This document shows positions 53,306-62,050 of a DNA stretch of 64,000 bases, piece after piece. Each line of letters begins with the position of its first letter. The first letter of the stretch is position 1. Origin of the DNA: Lachnospiraceae bacterium (lineage in GTDB: Bacteria > Bacillota > Clostridia > Lachnospirales > Lachnospiraceae). Below the pieces are notes generated by a model. The model had not been told where the DNA came from and made no database searches. It saw only the letters and a program-made list of their open reading frames with translations. The position numbers and the translations under genes are program-made. The stretch lies in assembly GCA_022791975.1 (NCBI GenBank), contig JAAWAC010000007.1:62001-126000 (forward strand), read 5' to 3'.

Positions 53306-55072
53306 CTACATTCTGTCTGGCGCCTCAAAGCCCAAAATGTCAATGCAGGTCTCTAAAATTCGCCGGCACAGCAAAAGAAGGGCGATAAGGCCTTTCTGGC
53401 GCTCTTTCTCCTCCTCCTTTAAAATTCTAGTCTCATGGTAGAATTTATTGAAGGCATTGGCCAGATCATAGAGGTAGGCACAGATTTTATGGGGAGCAAT
53501 CTCCGTAAAGGCTGTCTCCATAACGCCGTTAAACTTGGCAGCCTCCAACATCAGGGCCTTCTCCGCCTCGCTCTCAGGCTGCTGGATAACCGCCTGCTCC
53601 AGCTCTCCTCCCTGCTCTGCATATTTGGCCAGAATGGATTTGATCCGCACAATGGTATACAAAAGATAGGGGCCTGTATCTCCCTCAAAGGAGGTAAACC
53701 GCTCCACATCAAACACATAGTCTTTGGAGGCCTGGTTGGACAGATCTCCGTATTTTATGGCGGAAAGCCCAGTAATTTTTGCCGTCCGGCGGGCCTCCTC
53801 CTCAGGAATCTCCTGGTTTTCCCGAATCTTCTGGTACATTTCCTCGTTGATATCCCCAATCAGGTGCTCCAGACGCATGACACCGCCCTCCCGGGTCTTA
53901 AAGGGCTTGCCGTCCCGACCGTTCATAGTGCCAAAGCCTAAAAACCGCAGACGGGTGTCCGCATCCACCAGCCCCGTCTTTCTGGCACAGCGAAATACCT
54001 GAACAAAGTGCATTTCCTGCCTCTTGTCCACCACATAAATTATCTCATCCGGGTGATATAGCTTCATCCGCTCCACAATAGTGGCCAAGTCCGTGGTGGT
54101 ATAGAGAGAAGCTCCGTCGGACTTTAACAACATACAGGGAGGAATCTCCTTGGCATCCGTCTCCTCCCCAATATCCACCACCAGAGCCCCCTCGCTCTCA
54201 TAGGCAAAGCCCTGGCGCTTCATCTCCTCCACCATCCCCGGAATATAGGGCTGGGCATCGGACTCTCCCTTCCACAGATCAAACTCCACATGGAGATTCT
54301 CATAATTGCGCTTCAAATCTGTCACAGAGACCTGTAGAATATGCTTTAGGATGGCCTGATAGCCCCTGTGTCCATGCTGTACCAGATAGGTGGCCTGCAT
54401 GGCTTCCTCCTTATAAGCCTCGTCCTCCTTGGATTTGGCACTGGCCGTGGGGTAGATCTCCTCCAGCTCCGAGATGGTAAAGGGCGCCTCCTTTGGGTAT
54501 TCTCCCTGGTGATTCTCATCAAAATAGGGAAGCTCCGGTTTGCGATGACGAAGCTCCGTGATGATCAACCCCATCTGCAACCCCCAGTCTCCCAAATGAA
54601 TATCCCCGATCATGGTGTGCCCCATAAAACGGCCCAACCGCTTAATGCTCTCTCCGATAATAGCTGAGCGCAGATGGCCCACATGGAGGGGCTTTGCCAC
54701 ATTGGGTCCGCCGTAATCCAGAATAATGGTCTTGGGACTTACTGTCCGATCGCAGCCCAGGTGCTCATCCGCTGCCATATCCCGCAAATACGCTCCCACA
54801 GCTTCCGGTGTCAGCTTTAAATTGATAAATCCTGGCTTTACTGCTGCCACCTCCAGAAACATGGGATTTCCCTGAAGCCTCTCCACCACCTTTTCCGCAA
54901 TTTGCAGGGGGGCACAGTGATAGGCCTTGGCCCCGGCCATAGCCCCATTACACTGATATTCACACAGATCCGGCCGGTTGGAAAGAGTCACCTTTCCGTA
55001 TGTGGCGTCATATCCCGCGGCTACAAAAGCCTGCTCCAGCTCTTCTCCAATCTTGTCTATTAATTTCTTCAT
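53306..55072 (-). CDS. argS: arginyl-tRNA synthetase
   Basis: A 588-residue class I synthetase that charges tRNA-Arg. The HIGH motif appears as HVGHLRSAIIG within GGPNVAKPLHVGHLRSAIIG, and the DALR anticodon-binding domain fills the last 120 residues, ending EAPDRM. The track start adds 23 residues in the leader; the ATG at 55072 (MKKLIDKIG) follows AGGAGAG. The fructokinase gene ends one base beyond the longer ORF start, so the two may be co-transcribed. Confidence 0.97.
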   Translation of the reverse strand: MKKLIDKIGEELEQAFVAAGYDATYGKVTLSNRPDLCEYQCNGAMAGAKAYHCAPLQIAEKVVERLQGNPMFLEVAAVKPGFINLKLTPEAVGAYLRDMAADEHLGCDRTVSPKTIILDYGGPNVAKPLHVGHLRSAIIGESIKRLGRFMGHTMIGDIHLGDWGLQMGLIITELRHRKPELPYFDENHQGEYPKEAPFTISELEEIYPTASAKSKEDEAYKEEAMQATYLVQHGHRGYQAILKHILQVSVTDLKRNYENLHVEFDLWKGESDAQPYIPGMVEEMKRQGFAYESEGALVVDIGEETDAKEIPPCMLLKSDGASLYTTTDLATIVERMKLYHPDEIIYVVDKRQEMHFVQVFRCARKTGLVDADTRLRFLGFGTMNGRDGKPFKTREGGVMRLEHLIGDINEEMYQKIRENQEIPEEEARRTAKITGLSAIKYGDLSNQASKDYVFDVERFTSFEGDTGPYLLYTIVRIKSILAKYAEQGGELEQAVIQQPESEAEKALMLEAAKFNGVMETAFTEIAPHKICAYLYDLANAFNKFYHETRILKEEEKERQKGLIALLLLCRRILETCIDILGFEAPDRM

Positions 55073-55141
55073 ACTCTCCTCTTTCTCCTGCACGTTCCGC
55101 CTTGTTCTGACGAATATGGAAATATTTTCCAGATTCTCCAA

Positions 55142-56095
55142 CTACCTCTTGAGGCGCTCCTCCACCTGTTCCATAGAAGGCATGGCCGGTATACCGCCCC
55201 GCTTCTCCACGCAGAGACTTGCCACGGCATTTCCAAACCTGGCAAAGCCCTTTGCCTCCTCCAGGGTCACCTCCTTAGGATTCTTCCCGCTTATAGCCAG
55301 CTGATACAAAAATCCACCCCAGAAGGAATCTCCCGCACCGGTGGTATCCACTACCTGACTTAGAAATCCCGGAACCACGGCTCCCCCTTCCCGGGTGCGC
55401 ACATATGCTCCATCCTTCCCCAAGGTCACAGCCACCAGGGAAATTCCTTTGTCAAGAAGGGCCTGGGCGGCCTCCTCCGGCTTCTCATGGTCTGTCAAAA
55501 GTCCCGTCTCCTCATCGGAGATCTTCATCACATCCACAAAAGAAAGAATGCTCCGCATACCAGTCATGGCATCCTCCCTGGATCTCCACAGCAGCGCCCG
55601 ATAATTGGGATCGTAGGAAATTACCTTTCCCATCTCCTTTGCCTTTTCCAGGGCAAAAATGGTGGCGCCGCGACAGGGCTCATCGGTGAGGGACAGAGAG
55701 CCCACATGAAAAATCCTACACTCTTTTAAAACCTCCAGGTTTACCTCCCCAGAAGTCAGGCAGGTATCCGCTCCCGGTTTCCGGGCAAAAGAGAACTGGC
55801 GTTCTCCCTGAGCATTCAGACTAACAAAGGCCAGGGTGGTAAACACCTCCGGATCCACCACCAGCCCCCTGGTGTCAATGCCCGCCTGTTCCAAAGTCTC
55901 CTTTAAAAAGGCGCCGTGCATATCGTCGCCCACCTTCCCCAAAAAGGCTGTCTTACGCCCTAGCCTGGTAATGGCCGCCAATGCATTGGCCGGCGCTCCC
56001 CCGGGATTCTGCTCAAAAATCCGCATCCCCGCTTCTGACTGTCCGCTGGGAGTAAAGTCAATCAACAGTTCTCCTAATGCCGCTACATCATACAT
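55142..56095 (-). CDS. PfkB-family fructokinase
   Basis: A 317-residue kinase closest to ScrK-type fructokinases, which phosphorylate fructose at C6. The first signature is in NPGGAPANALAAITRLGRKTAFLGKVGDD and the second in VVDTTGAGDSFWGGFLY, with the catalytic Asp. EEVTLDEAK-like VTLEEAKGFARFGNAVASLCVEKRGGIPAMP at the end is also usual. It could use fructose released by the GH32 enzyme or made from allulose by the epimerase. GAGGTGC precedes the ATG. Confidence 0.9.
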   Translation of the reverse strand: MYDVAALGELLIDFTPSGQSEAGMRIFEQNPGGAPANALAAITRLGRKTAFLGKVGDDMHGAFLKETLEQAGIDTRGLVVDPEVFTTLAFVSLNAQGERQFSFARKPGADTCLTSGEVNLEVLKECRIFHVGSLSLTDEPCRGATIFALEKAKEMGKVISYDPNYRALLWRSREDAMTGMRSILSFVDVMKISDEETGLLTDHEKPEEAAQALLDKGISLVAVTLGKDGAYVRTREGGAVVPGFLSQVVDTTGAGDSFWGGFLYQLAISGKNPKEVTLEEAKGFARFGNAVASLCVEKRGGIPAMPSMEQVEERLKR

Positions 56096-56302
56096 AACCT
56101 TGCACCTCGTTTCTCTGATTTATCTTTGAGACAGGGGATATGTAAATATTTTACATTTTATTTCCAACCCCTGCCATGCTGTTTCCTGCCTTTATTTTAC
56201 ATGCTTTTCCCTCTGTGCGCAAGGAAGTTTTTATTCTCCCGCCTTCCTTTTGTTGCAGGTAGGAACCTCCATTCCCTGGCTACGATAATCATCTGTGCCC
56301 CC

Positions 56303-56332
56303 TTGCCCATGTTTCCCCATGTATGATAAAAT
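56303..56332 (+). promoter_or_regulatory. promoter of the exonuclease III gene
   Basis: TTGCCC-N18-TAAAAT, 43 bases upstream of the ATG. Confidence 0.5.
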
Positions 56333-56375
56333 AGCTTTGAAATGATATCAGAAACTGTGAAGGAGAGCTACTTTT

Positions 56376-57131
56376 ATGAAACTTATATCATGGAATGTCA
56401 ACGGCCTGCGGGCCATCGTGGGAAAAAATTTTATGGAGGCCTTCCAGACCCTGGATGGGGATATCTTCTGCCTCCAGGAAACCAAGCTCCAGGAGGGGCA
56501 GCTCTCTCTTTCTCTGCCCGGCTATGAGCAATACTGGAACTATGCAGTAAAAAAAGGCTACAGCGGCACCGCCGTATTCACCAGGAAGACTCCTCTCCTG
56601 GTCACCTATGGGATGGGCATCCCTGAGCACGACCAGGAGGGGCGGGTGATCACCCTGGAATTTGAGGATTTTTATCTGGTCACCGTGTACACCCCCAACT
56701 CCCAGAGTGAGTTAGTCCGCCTTTCCTACCGGATGGAGTGGGAGGATGCCTTCCGGGCTTATCTTACGAACCTGGACACCAGAAAGCCCGTGATTTTCTG
56801 TGGGGATCTCAATGTGGCCCACAGGGAAATCGACCTGAAAAATCCCAAGACCAACCGGAAAAACGCCGGCTTTACCGACGAAGAGCGGGAAAAATTTACA
56901 AAGCTTCTGGAAGCCGGCTTCACCGACACCTTCCGCTGGTTTTATCCGGATACCACCGATGTTTACTCCTGGTGGTCCTACCGCTTTCAGGCACGGAAAA
57001 AGAACGCTGGATGGCGTATAGACTATTTTGGCGTCTCCAACCGGCTTAAGGACCGGCTCAAAGACGCCAAAATTCATACAGATATCCTGGGCTCCGACCA
57101 TTGTCCGGTGGAGCTTACCATAGACTTGTAG
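56376..57131 (+). CDS. xth: exodeoxyribonuclease III
   Basis: A 251-residue Mg2+-dependent AP endonuclease/3'-exonuclease for base-excision repair. It begins [19 protein letters not shown], with the catalytic Glu in [31 protein letters not shown], and the closing [11 protein letters not shown] and [13 protein letters not shown]. All active-site blocks are intact. AAGGAGAG precedes the ATG. It is convergent with the PurF-like gene, with 7 bases between the stops. Confidence 0.96.
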   Translation: MKLISWNVNGLRAIVGKNFMEAFQTLDGDIFCLQETKLQEGQLSLSLPGYEQYWNYAVKKGYSGTAVFTRKTPLLVTYGMGIPEHDQEGRVITLEFEDFYLVTVYTPNSQSELVRLSYRMEWEDAFRAYLTNLDTRKPVIFCGDLNVAHREIDLKNPKTNRKNAGFTDEEREKFTKLLEAGFTDTFRWFYPDTTDVYSWWSYRFQARKKNAGWRIDYFGVSNRLKDRLKDAKIHTDILGSDHCPVELTIDL

Positions 57132-57138
57132 GACGGTA

Positions 57139-58551
57139 TTACTCTTTCCCGTTCCAACAGTAGGTACAGAGCTTGCAGGGCTCAATTCCCACGGAGTCCA
57201 GCATATCGTCCAGCCGGTGGTAATGGAGGGAAGAGAAATTCAGTTCTTTCTCGATCTCTTTTACCATGGCATGGTACTGGTCGGAATTGGGATCTGTGTA
57301 GGCCTCCAGATCCGGCTCTGTCCCCTCTCCCTCCAGCTTGCGGATCACCCGGCGGGCAATGAGATCCATCTCCGAGGTGGAGCGGGAAAAATTCAAAAAT
57401 TTACAGCCATAGATAATAGGGGGGCAGGCAGGCCGGATATGGACCTCCTTGGCCCCGCTGCGGTACAGAAATTCCGTGGTCTCCCGAAGCTGGGTGCCCC
57501 GGACAATGGAATCATCAATCATCAAAAGGCTCTTTCCCTGAATCAGATCGTGCAGAGGAATCAGCTTCATCTTGGCAATGAGATCCCGCTGCCGCTGCAT
57601 GGTGGGCATAAAAGAGCGGGGCCAGGTAGGGGTGTACTTAATAAAGGGGCGGGAAAAGGGCACTCCGGACCGGTTGGCATAGCCGATAGCATGGGCTGTG
57701 CCGGAATCTGGTACCCCGGCCACCGTATCCGGGTGCACATCGTGAACCTTGTCCGCCTCCGCCAGAAGCTCCCCACAGCGATAGCGCATTTCCTCCACGC
57801 TGACCCCTTCATAGGAGGAGGAGGGATATCCATAATATACCCACAAAAATGTACAGATCCGCATGTCCGTCCCCGGCGCACATACAGTCTGTACCGTCTC
57901 CGGGGTCATAATCACAACCTCTCCCGGCCCCAGCTCCCGGGCCGCCTTATATCCCAGATTCAAATAGGCAAAGCTTTCAAAGGCCGCACACCAGGCCCCA
58001 TCCTTCCGCCCAATGGCCACCGGGGTCCGGCCCATTTTATCCCGGGCCACATAGATAGCCTTGGGAGTCATCAGCAAGATAGTCATGGACCCCTTGATCT
58101 GTTCCTGGGCATAGCGAATCCCCTCCAACAGGTTGTCCTGCTGATTAATCAGGGTGGCCACCAACTCTGTGGCATTGATATCCCCACCGCTCATCTCCAG
58201 AAAATGGGTCCGGGTGCTGGCAAACACCTGCTGGATCAGCTCCTTCCGGTTGTTAATCCGGCCCACTGTGGCAATGGCATAGGTGCCGTGATGGGAGCGG
58301 ATAAGCAGGGGCTGTGGCTCGTAATCGGAAATGCAGCCGATCCCCAGACTCCCCTCCATCTCATTAAAATCCTTCTCAAACTTGGTCCGAAAAGGAGAAT
58401 TCTCAATATTGTGAATGGCCTTATCAAAGCCCTTCTTTCCATATACCACCAGGCCGCCCCTGCGGGTTCCCAGATGGGAATGATAATCCGTACCAAAAAA
58501 CAGATCAAACACACAGTCCGTCTTTGATGCGACTGCAAAAAATCCACCCAT
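57139..58551 (-). CDS. amidophosphoribosyltransferase-like protein without the N-terminal nucleophile
   Basis: A 470-residue PurF relative with an N-terminal Ntn-hydrolase-like half and a C-terminal phosphoribosyltransferase half. The PRPP loop LMIDDSIVRGTQLRET is intact, as are VPDSGTAHAIGYA and the C-terminal Cys pair CKLCTYCWNGKE. However, the protein begins MGGFFAVASKTDC, so the Cys that must become residue 1 for glutaminase activity is Gly. It probably cannot use glutamine and may use ammonia or have another role. It starts 3 bases after the DUF815 stop and so forms an operon with that ATPase. The real purF is probably elsewhere. Confidence 0.87.
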   Translation of the reverse strand: MGGFFAVASKTDCVFDLFFGTDYHSHLGTRRGGLVVYGKKGFDKAIHNIENSPFRTKFEKDFNEMEGSLGIGCISDYEPQPLLIRSHHGTYAIATVGRINNRKELIQQVFASTRTHFLEMSGGDINATELVATLINQQDNLLEGIRYAQEQIKGSMTILLMTPKAIYVARDKMGRTPVAIGRKDGAWCAAFESFAYLNLGYKAARELGPGEVVIMTPETVQTVCAPGTDMRICTFLWVYYGYPSSSYEGVSVEEMRYRCGELLAEADKVHDVHPDTVAGVPDSGTAHAIGYANRSGVPFSRPFIKYTPTWPRSFMPTMQRQRDLIAKMKLIPLHDLIQGKSLLMIDDSIVRGTQLRETTEFLYRSGAKEVHIRPACPPIIYGCKFLNFSRSTSEMDLIARRVIRKLEGEGTEPDLEAYTDPNSDQYHAMVKEIEKELNFSSLHYHRLDDMLDSVGIEPCKLCTYCWNGKE

Positions 58552-58554
58552 AAA

Positions 58555-59865
58555 TTATGCCCCTTCCTTTCCTGCTATATAATTGATAAACTGCTGAGCG
58601 GTCCTTCCCGAGATCCCGCCGTGACTTAACTCCCATTTGTTTGCCTCTGCACAGAGCTCCTCCTCCGACAGCGTAATCTTGGGGTACCGCCTGGCCAGCT
58701 CCGTCACAATGTGGTAGTATTCCTTCTGGGTAGGCTTGGAGAAATTGATGGTCACTCCAAACCTGGCTACCAGGGACAGCTTCTCCTGCATGGTATCCGA
58801 CCGGTGCATCCCTTCGTCCACCTCCATATCTCCCCTGTCCTTCCAGGTTTCCCGAATGATATGCCGGCGGTTGGAAGTGGCATAGATCAGCACATTATCC
58901 GGCTTGGTCTCCATACCTCCCTCAATCACTGCCTTTAAAAATTTATACTCGATCTCAAACTCCTCAAAGGACAGATCATCCATATAGATAATAAATCGGT
59001 AATTCCGGTTTTTGATTTGGGCGATCACCGCGGACAGATCCTGGAACTGATGCTTGTATATCTCTATCATTCGCAGCCCCTGATCGTAGTATTCATTGAG
59101 AATGGCTTTGATGCTGGTGGACTTTCCCGTGCCCGCATCTCCAAAAAGCAGAGCATTGTTGGCTGGCAGTCCCTTGATAAAGGCCTCTGTATTGTCAATA
59201 AGCTTTTTTTTCTGAATCTCATAGCCGATAAGATCGCAGAGCATTACCCGGTCCGTGTTGTTGACAGGCAAAAACTCCACCTCATTCTCCAGGCGCCGAA
59301 TGCGAAAGGCCTTGTTAAGGCCAAACATGCCCACCCCATAGGCAGCATAAAAATCCGTCACAATGCGGAAGATCTCCTCCTCATCGGCCGCCTTCCCAAT
59401 CTGGGCGCTTACCGCCTGTACCTTCTCGCTGACATTTTTATTGTACATCCGCTCTTTCTTCCCAATAGCCTGATAATGACAGACCGTGGTAAAGCAGTCA
59501 ATCCCCAGAGCCTCCTCTATGGGCCCGAAATCAAAATGGAAAAGCTTTTGAAACACTCGGAAATCATTCTTTGCAAAATGATTCACCGTGCCCTCATTGG
59601 CTCCCACCTTCTCGCTGGTCATGCTGAAGGAATTTTCATTGGTAAGCAAAATAAAGGTCAGATAATTATGCCAAAGATTCTTGTCAAACCCATAGAGGGT
59701 GGACAAATCCAAAAGCGCCTTCATCTGCTCATAAATTCGCGTAATCAACTGGGCACTGTCATAGCTGCCCTTATCAAAATCCCGGAAAATCCCCGACAGC
59801 TTCCGCAAAATGCTGTCCTCTCCCAGATCCCGGTATAAAATCAGCTTTGCAACCTCTCGATACAT
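58555..59865 (-). CDS. DUF815 family AAA+ ATPase
   Basis: A 436-residue AAA+ protein of the DUF815 family. Walker A is [12 protein letters not shown], Walker [12 protein letters not shown], and sensor-like residues lie in [13 protein letters not shown]. The N-terminal 190 residues are helical. The function of the family is unknown. It has a clear promoter (59897-59925) and AAGGAGG before the ATG, and is followed immediately by the PurF-like gene, suggesting that the ATPase acts on or with that protein. Confidence 0.9.
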   Translation of the reverse strand: MYREVAKLILYRDLGEDSILRKLSGIFRDFDKGSYDSAQLITRIYEQMKALLDLSTLYGFDKNLWHNYLTFILLTNENSFSMTSEKVGANEGTVNHFAKNDFRVFQKLFHFDFGPIEEALGIDCFTTVCHYQAIGKKERMYNKNVSEKVQAVSAQIGKAADEEEIFRIVTDFYAAYGVGMFGLNKAFRIRRLENEVEFLPVNNTDRVMLCDLIGYEIQKKKLIDNTEAFIKGLPANNALLFGDAGTGKSTSIKAILNEYYDQGLRMIEIYKHQFQDLSAVIAQIKNRNYRFIIYMDDLSFEEFEIEYKFLKAVIEGGMETKPDNVLIYATSNRRHIIRETWKDRGDMEVDEGMHRSDTMQEKLSLVARFGVTINFSKPTQKEYYHIVTELARRYPKITLSEEELCAEANKWELSHGGISGRTAQQFINYIAGKEGA

Positions 59866-59896
59866 AGCGCAAACTCCTCCTTATGAAATCTTAACA

Positions 59897-59925
59897 AGTA
59901 TACACTATTTTTTCATATTTCACAA
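59897..59925 (-). promoter_or_regulatory. promoter of the DUF815-PurF-like operon
   Basis: TTGTGA-N17-TATACT on the minus strand, 32 bases upstream of the ATG. Confidence 0.7.
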
Positions 59926-59933
59926 GATAAGGG

Positions 59934-59962
59934 TTGACATTTTCTCTTTTTTATATTATTGT
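59934..59962 (+). promoter_or_regulatory. promoter of the YtrA-like/ABC operon
   Basis: TTGACA-N17-TATTGT. The -10 overlaps the operator that follows, as expected for autorepression. Confidence 0.7.
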
Positions 59963-59980
59963 ATTATTATAGTAATACAA
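59959..59980. promoter_or_regulatory. GntR (YtrA-type) operator
   Basis: TTGTATTA-TTATAG-TAATACAA, a perfect 8-bp dyad over the -10 of the operon. A run of nine C (59985-59993) follows in the leader. Confidence 0.75.
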
Positions 59981-60078
59981 TTTACCCCCCCCCGGGAGAA
60001 TTTGCCTCCTGTTCGGCGGGTATACCGGGGCTTGCAGAAATAATCCCTGTAAGCTCGCGCAGAGAAAGGGGTGACTAC

Positions 60079-60459
60079 ATGGCATGGGTATTGGATGACT
60101 CCCGACCCATTTATCTACAACTTGCCAATAAAATTCAGTCAGATATTATCTCCGGTATTTACCGGCCCGGAGATAAGCTGCCCTCCGTGCGGGATCTGGC
60201 CATGGATGCCGCAGTAAATCCCAACACAATGCAGAAAGCGCTTATGGAACTGGAACGCAGCGGACTTATTTACACCCAGCGGACCAGCGGACGATTTATC
60301 TCGGAGGACGCACAAAAAGTAACGGTCATGAAGGAAAACCTGGCCAAGGAGCAAATCCGGCAGTTTCTCAGCAGTATGCAGCAGCTGGGCTTTGAAAATC
60401 AGGAGATCCTTCACTTTATGGAAGAAACCTTGAAGGAGGAGCGCAGATGGAAACACTAA
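60079..60459 (+). CDS. GntR family regulator, YtrA subfamily
   Basis: A 126-residue short GntR regulator. The winged helix is in YLQLANKIQSDIISGIYRPGDKLPSVRDLAMDAAVNPNTMQKALMELERSGLI, and only a short dimerisation helix follows, as in YtrA. The track start is 40 codons too early; the ATG at 60079 has AAAGGGG upstream. It overlaps the ATPase gene by 13 bases and very probably represses its own operon through the 59959-59980 dyad. Confidence 0.93.
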   Translation: MAWVLDDSRPIYLQLANKIQSDIISGIYRPGDKLPSVRDLAMDAAVNPNTMQKALMELERSGLIYTQRTSGRFISEDAQKVTVMKENLAKEQIRQFLSSMQQLGFENQEILHFMEETLKEERRWKH

Positions 60460-61145
60460 TGGAATGCCAACAGCTCTCGAAACATTATGGCAACAAAATC
60501 GCTCTGGATCACATCAATCTGGCCATTGAGCGCGGACGAATCATCGGCCTTCTGGGGCCCAATGGAAGTGGAAAAACCACGCTCATCAAGCTTATCAACG
60601 GTATCCTGGCTCCCACATCCGGCAATATCTATATCAACGGCCATCCGCCTGGGGTGGAGACCAAAAAGGTAGTGTCCTATTTGCCGGAGCGGACCTATTT
60701 CAACAGCTGGATGAAGGTCACGGATATTCTCCATTTTTTCAGTGATTTTTACGCGGACTTTGATTCCCGGCGTGCCCTGGAAATGCTCCACCGGCTGAAT
60801 ATCAATGAAAATGACCGGCTGCGCACCATGTCCAAAGGTACCAAGGAAAAGGTGCAGCTGATTATGGTCATGAGCCGGAATGCGGACCTGTATTGCCTGG
60901 ATGAACCCATCGGTGGTGTGGACCCGGCGGCTCGAGATTACATTCTCCAGACCATCATAACCAATTACCGTGAAAACGCAACCGTCCTTATCTCCACCCA
61001 TCTAATCTCTGATATTGAGAATGTGCTGGATGATGCCATATTTATTCAGAATGGCCGTGTTATGCTCACCGGCTCTGTGGACGACATCCGCATGCGGGAG
61101 GGAAAATCTGTAGACACACTGTTCCGGGAGGTGTTCCGATGCTAG
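60447..61145 (+). CDS. ABC transporter ATP-binding protein (YtrB-like)
   Basis: A 232-residue ABC ATPase. Walker A is GPNGSGKTTL. The signature position reads MSKGTKEKVQL in place of LSGGQ, as in many YtrB/EcsA-type exporters. Walker B is LYCLDEPIGGVDP. It is translationally coupled to the GntR gene before it and overlaps the permease gene by 7 bases. Such three-gene units are often induced by cell-wall-active compounds; that role is inferred. Confidence 0.93.
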   Translation: METLMECQQLSKHYGNKIALDHINLAIERGRIIGLLGPNGSGKTTLIKLINGILAPTSGNIYINGHPPGVETKKVVSYLPERTYFNSWMKVTDILHFFSDFYADFDSRRALEMLHRLNINENDRLRTMSKGTKEKVQLIMVMSRNADLYCLDEPIGGVDPAARDYILQTIITNYRENATVLISTHLISDIENVLDDAIFIQNGRVMLTGSVDDIRMREGKSVDTLFREVFRC

Positions 61146-61954
61146 GAAAATTAATGAAATACGAATTCCATGCTGTTTCACGCTTTCTGCTGCCTCTCCA
61201 TCTGGCACTGATTTTAATTACCTTTGTGGGACGCTTTTATGTGCAGTTTGCCCTGGACAATCTCAGCTACCGCTTTGCCCTGCTTCATGCTTCCCTGATC
61301 ATGTTCTATGTGCTTGCCCTGTTTGCTATTTTCGTGCTGACCTATGTATATCTGTACATTCTGCGGCCTCATCGAAACTGGTTCTCCGATGAGGGCTACC
61401 TGATGCACACCTTACCGGTCACCCCGGCCCAGCATATCTGGAGCAAGCTTATCGTGTCCATGTGCTGGATTATTCTGGACATGTTTCTGCTTGGCCTGTC
61501 CATTTTCCTTATGACGATCAATCCGGAAATACTGGAATCCTGGCCCCAATTAATAGAAATGCTTCAGGACATGATTGTTAGCTTCACAGGCTTTGACTAT
61601 GTGCTGGGAACCATTACCTATGTGCTCAGCCTGCTGGCAGACTGTGCCAGAGGAATCCTGGTGGTCTATATGTGTATGGCCATCGGCCACAGCTTCAACC
61701 AGTATAAGCTGCTGATCTCCATTGCCATCTACGTGGGCGTATACATCGGTACCAGTCTGGTGAATACCCTGGCTGCCATTATCCTGACTATCCCCTACGG
61801 AGGATCAGGGGTGGGATCTCTCTTTATTATATCCAACAGTTCCTTGGGCAATGGGCGGATGACCTGGTTTGAGATTGTCTTTTCCCTGGTCGTGGCTGCC
61901 ATTTCCTTCTTTGTCACCCAGTATTTCCTGTCCAAACAGCTGAATCTGGAGTAA
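61139..61954 (+). CDS. ABC-2-type permease of the YtrA-like operon
   Basis: A 271-residue membrane protein with six or so hydrophobic segments, including HLALILITFVGRFYVQFAL and IVFSLVVAAISFFVTQYFL. It is not close to any family I can name with certainty, but its length, its hydrophobicity pattern and its overlap with the ATPase gene identify it as the permease. GGAGG precedes the ATG. The exported substrate is unknown. Confidence 0.85.
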   Translation: MLGKLMKYEFHAVSRFLLPLHLALILITFVGRFYVQFALDNLSYRFALLHASLIMFYVLALFAIFVLTYVYLYILRPHRNWFSDEGYLMHTLPVTPAQHIWSKLIVSMCWIILDMFLLGLSIFLMTINPEILESWPQLIEMLQDMIVSFTGFDYVLGTITYVLSLLADCARGILVVYMCMAIGHSFNQYKLLISIAIYVGVYIGTSLVNTLAAIILTIPYGGSGVGSLFIISNSSLGNGRMTWFEIVFSLVVAAISFFVTQYFLSKQLNLE

Positions 61955-61966
61955 CAACCAAAATAT

Positions 61967-62002
61967 AACTGCCCACTGGCGTCTTTGCCAGGGGCAGTTT
62001 TT
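61967..62002 (+). terminator. rho-independent terminator of the YtrA-like/ABC operon
   Basis: AACTGCCC ... GGGCAGTT with inner arms CTGGC/GCCAG, followed by TTTT. Confidence 0.88.
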
Positions 62003-62050
62003 AAGTTCCTATTAAAAGTTTCCGCTCACACAAAATAAAGCCGCTTCGCC

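Noticed and set aside
57217-58527. 436-codon plus-strand ORF opposite the PurF-like gene
   Set aside because: It is antisense over the whole of a clear PurF-type gene, has no ribosome-binding site and resembles no family.
59017-59838. 273-codon plus-strand ORF
   Set aside because: It is antisense to the DUF815 gene, with no start signals.
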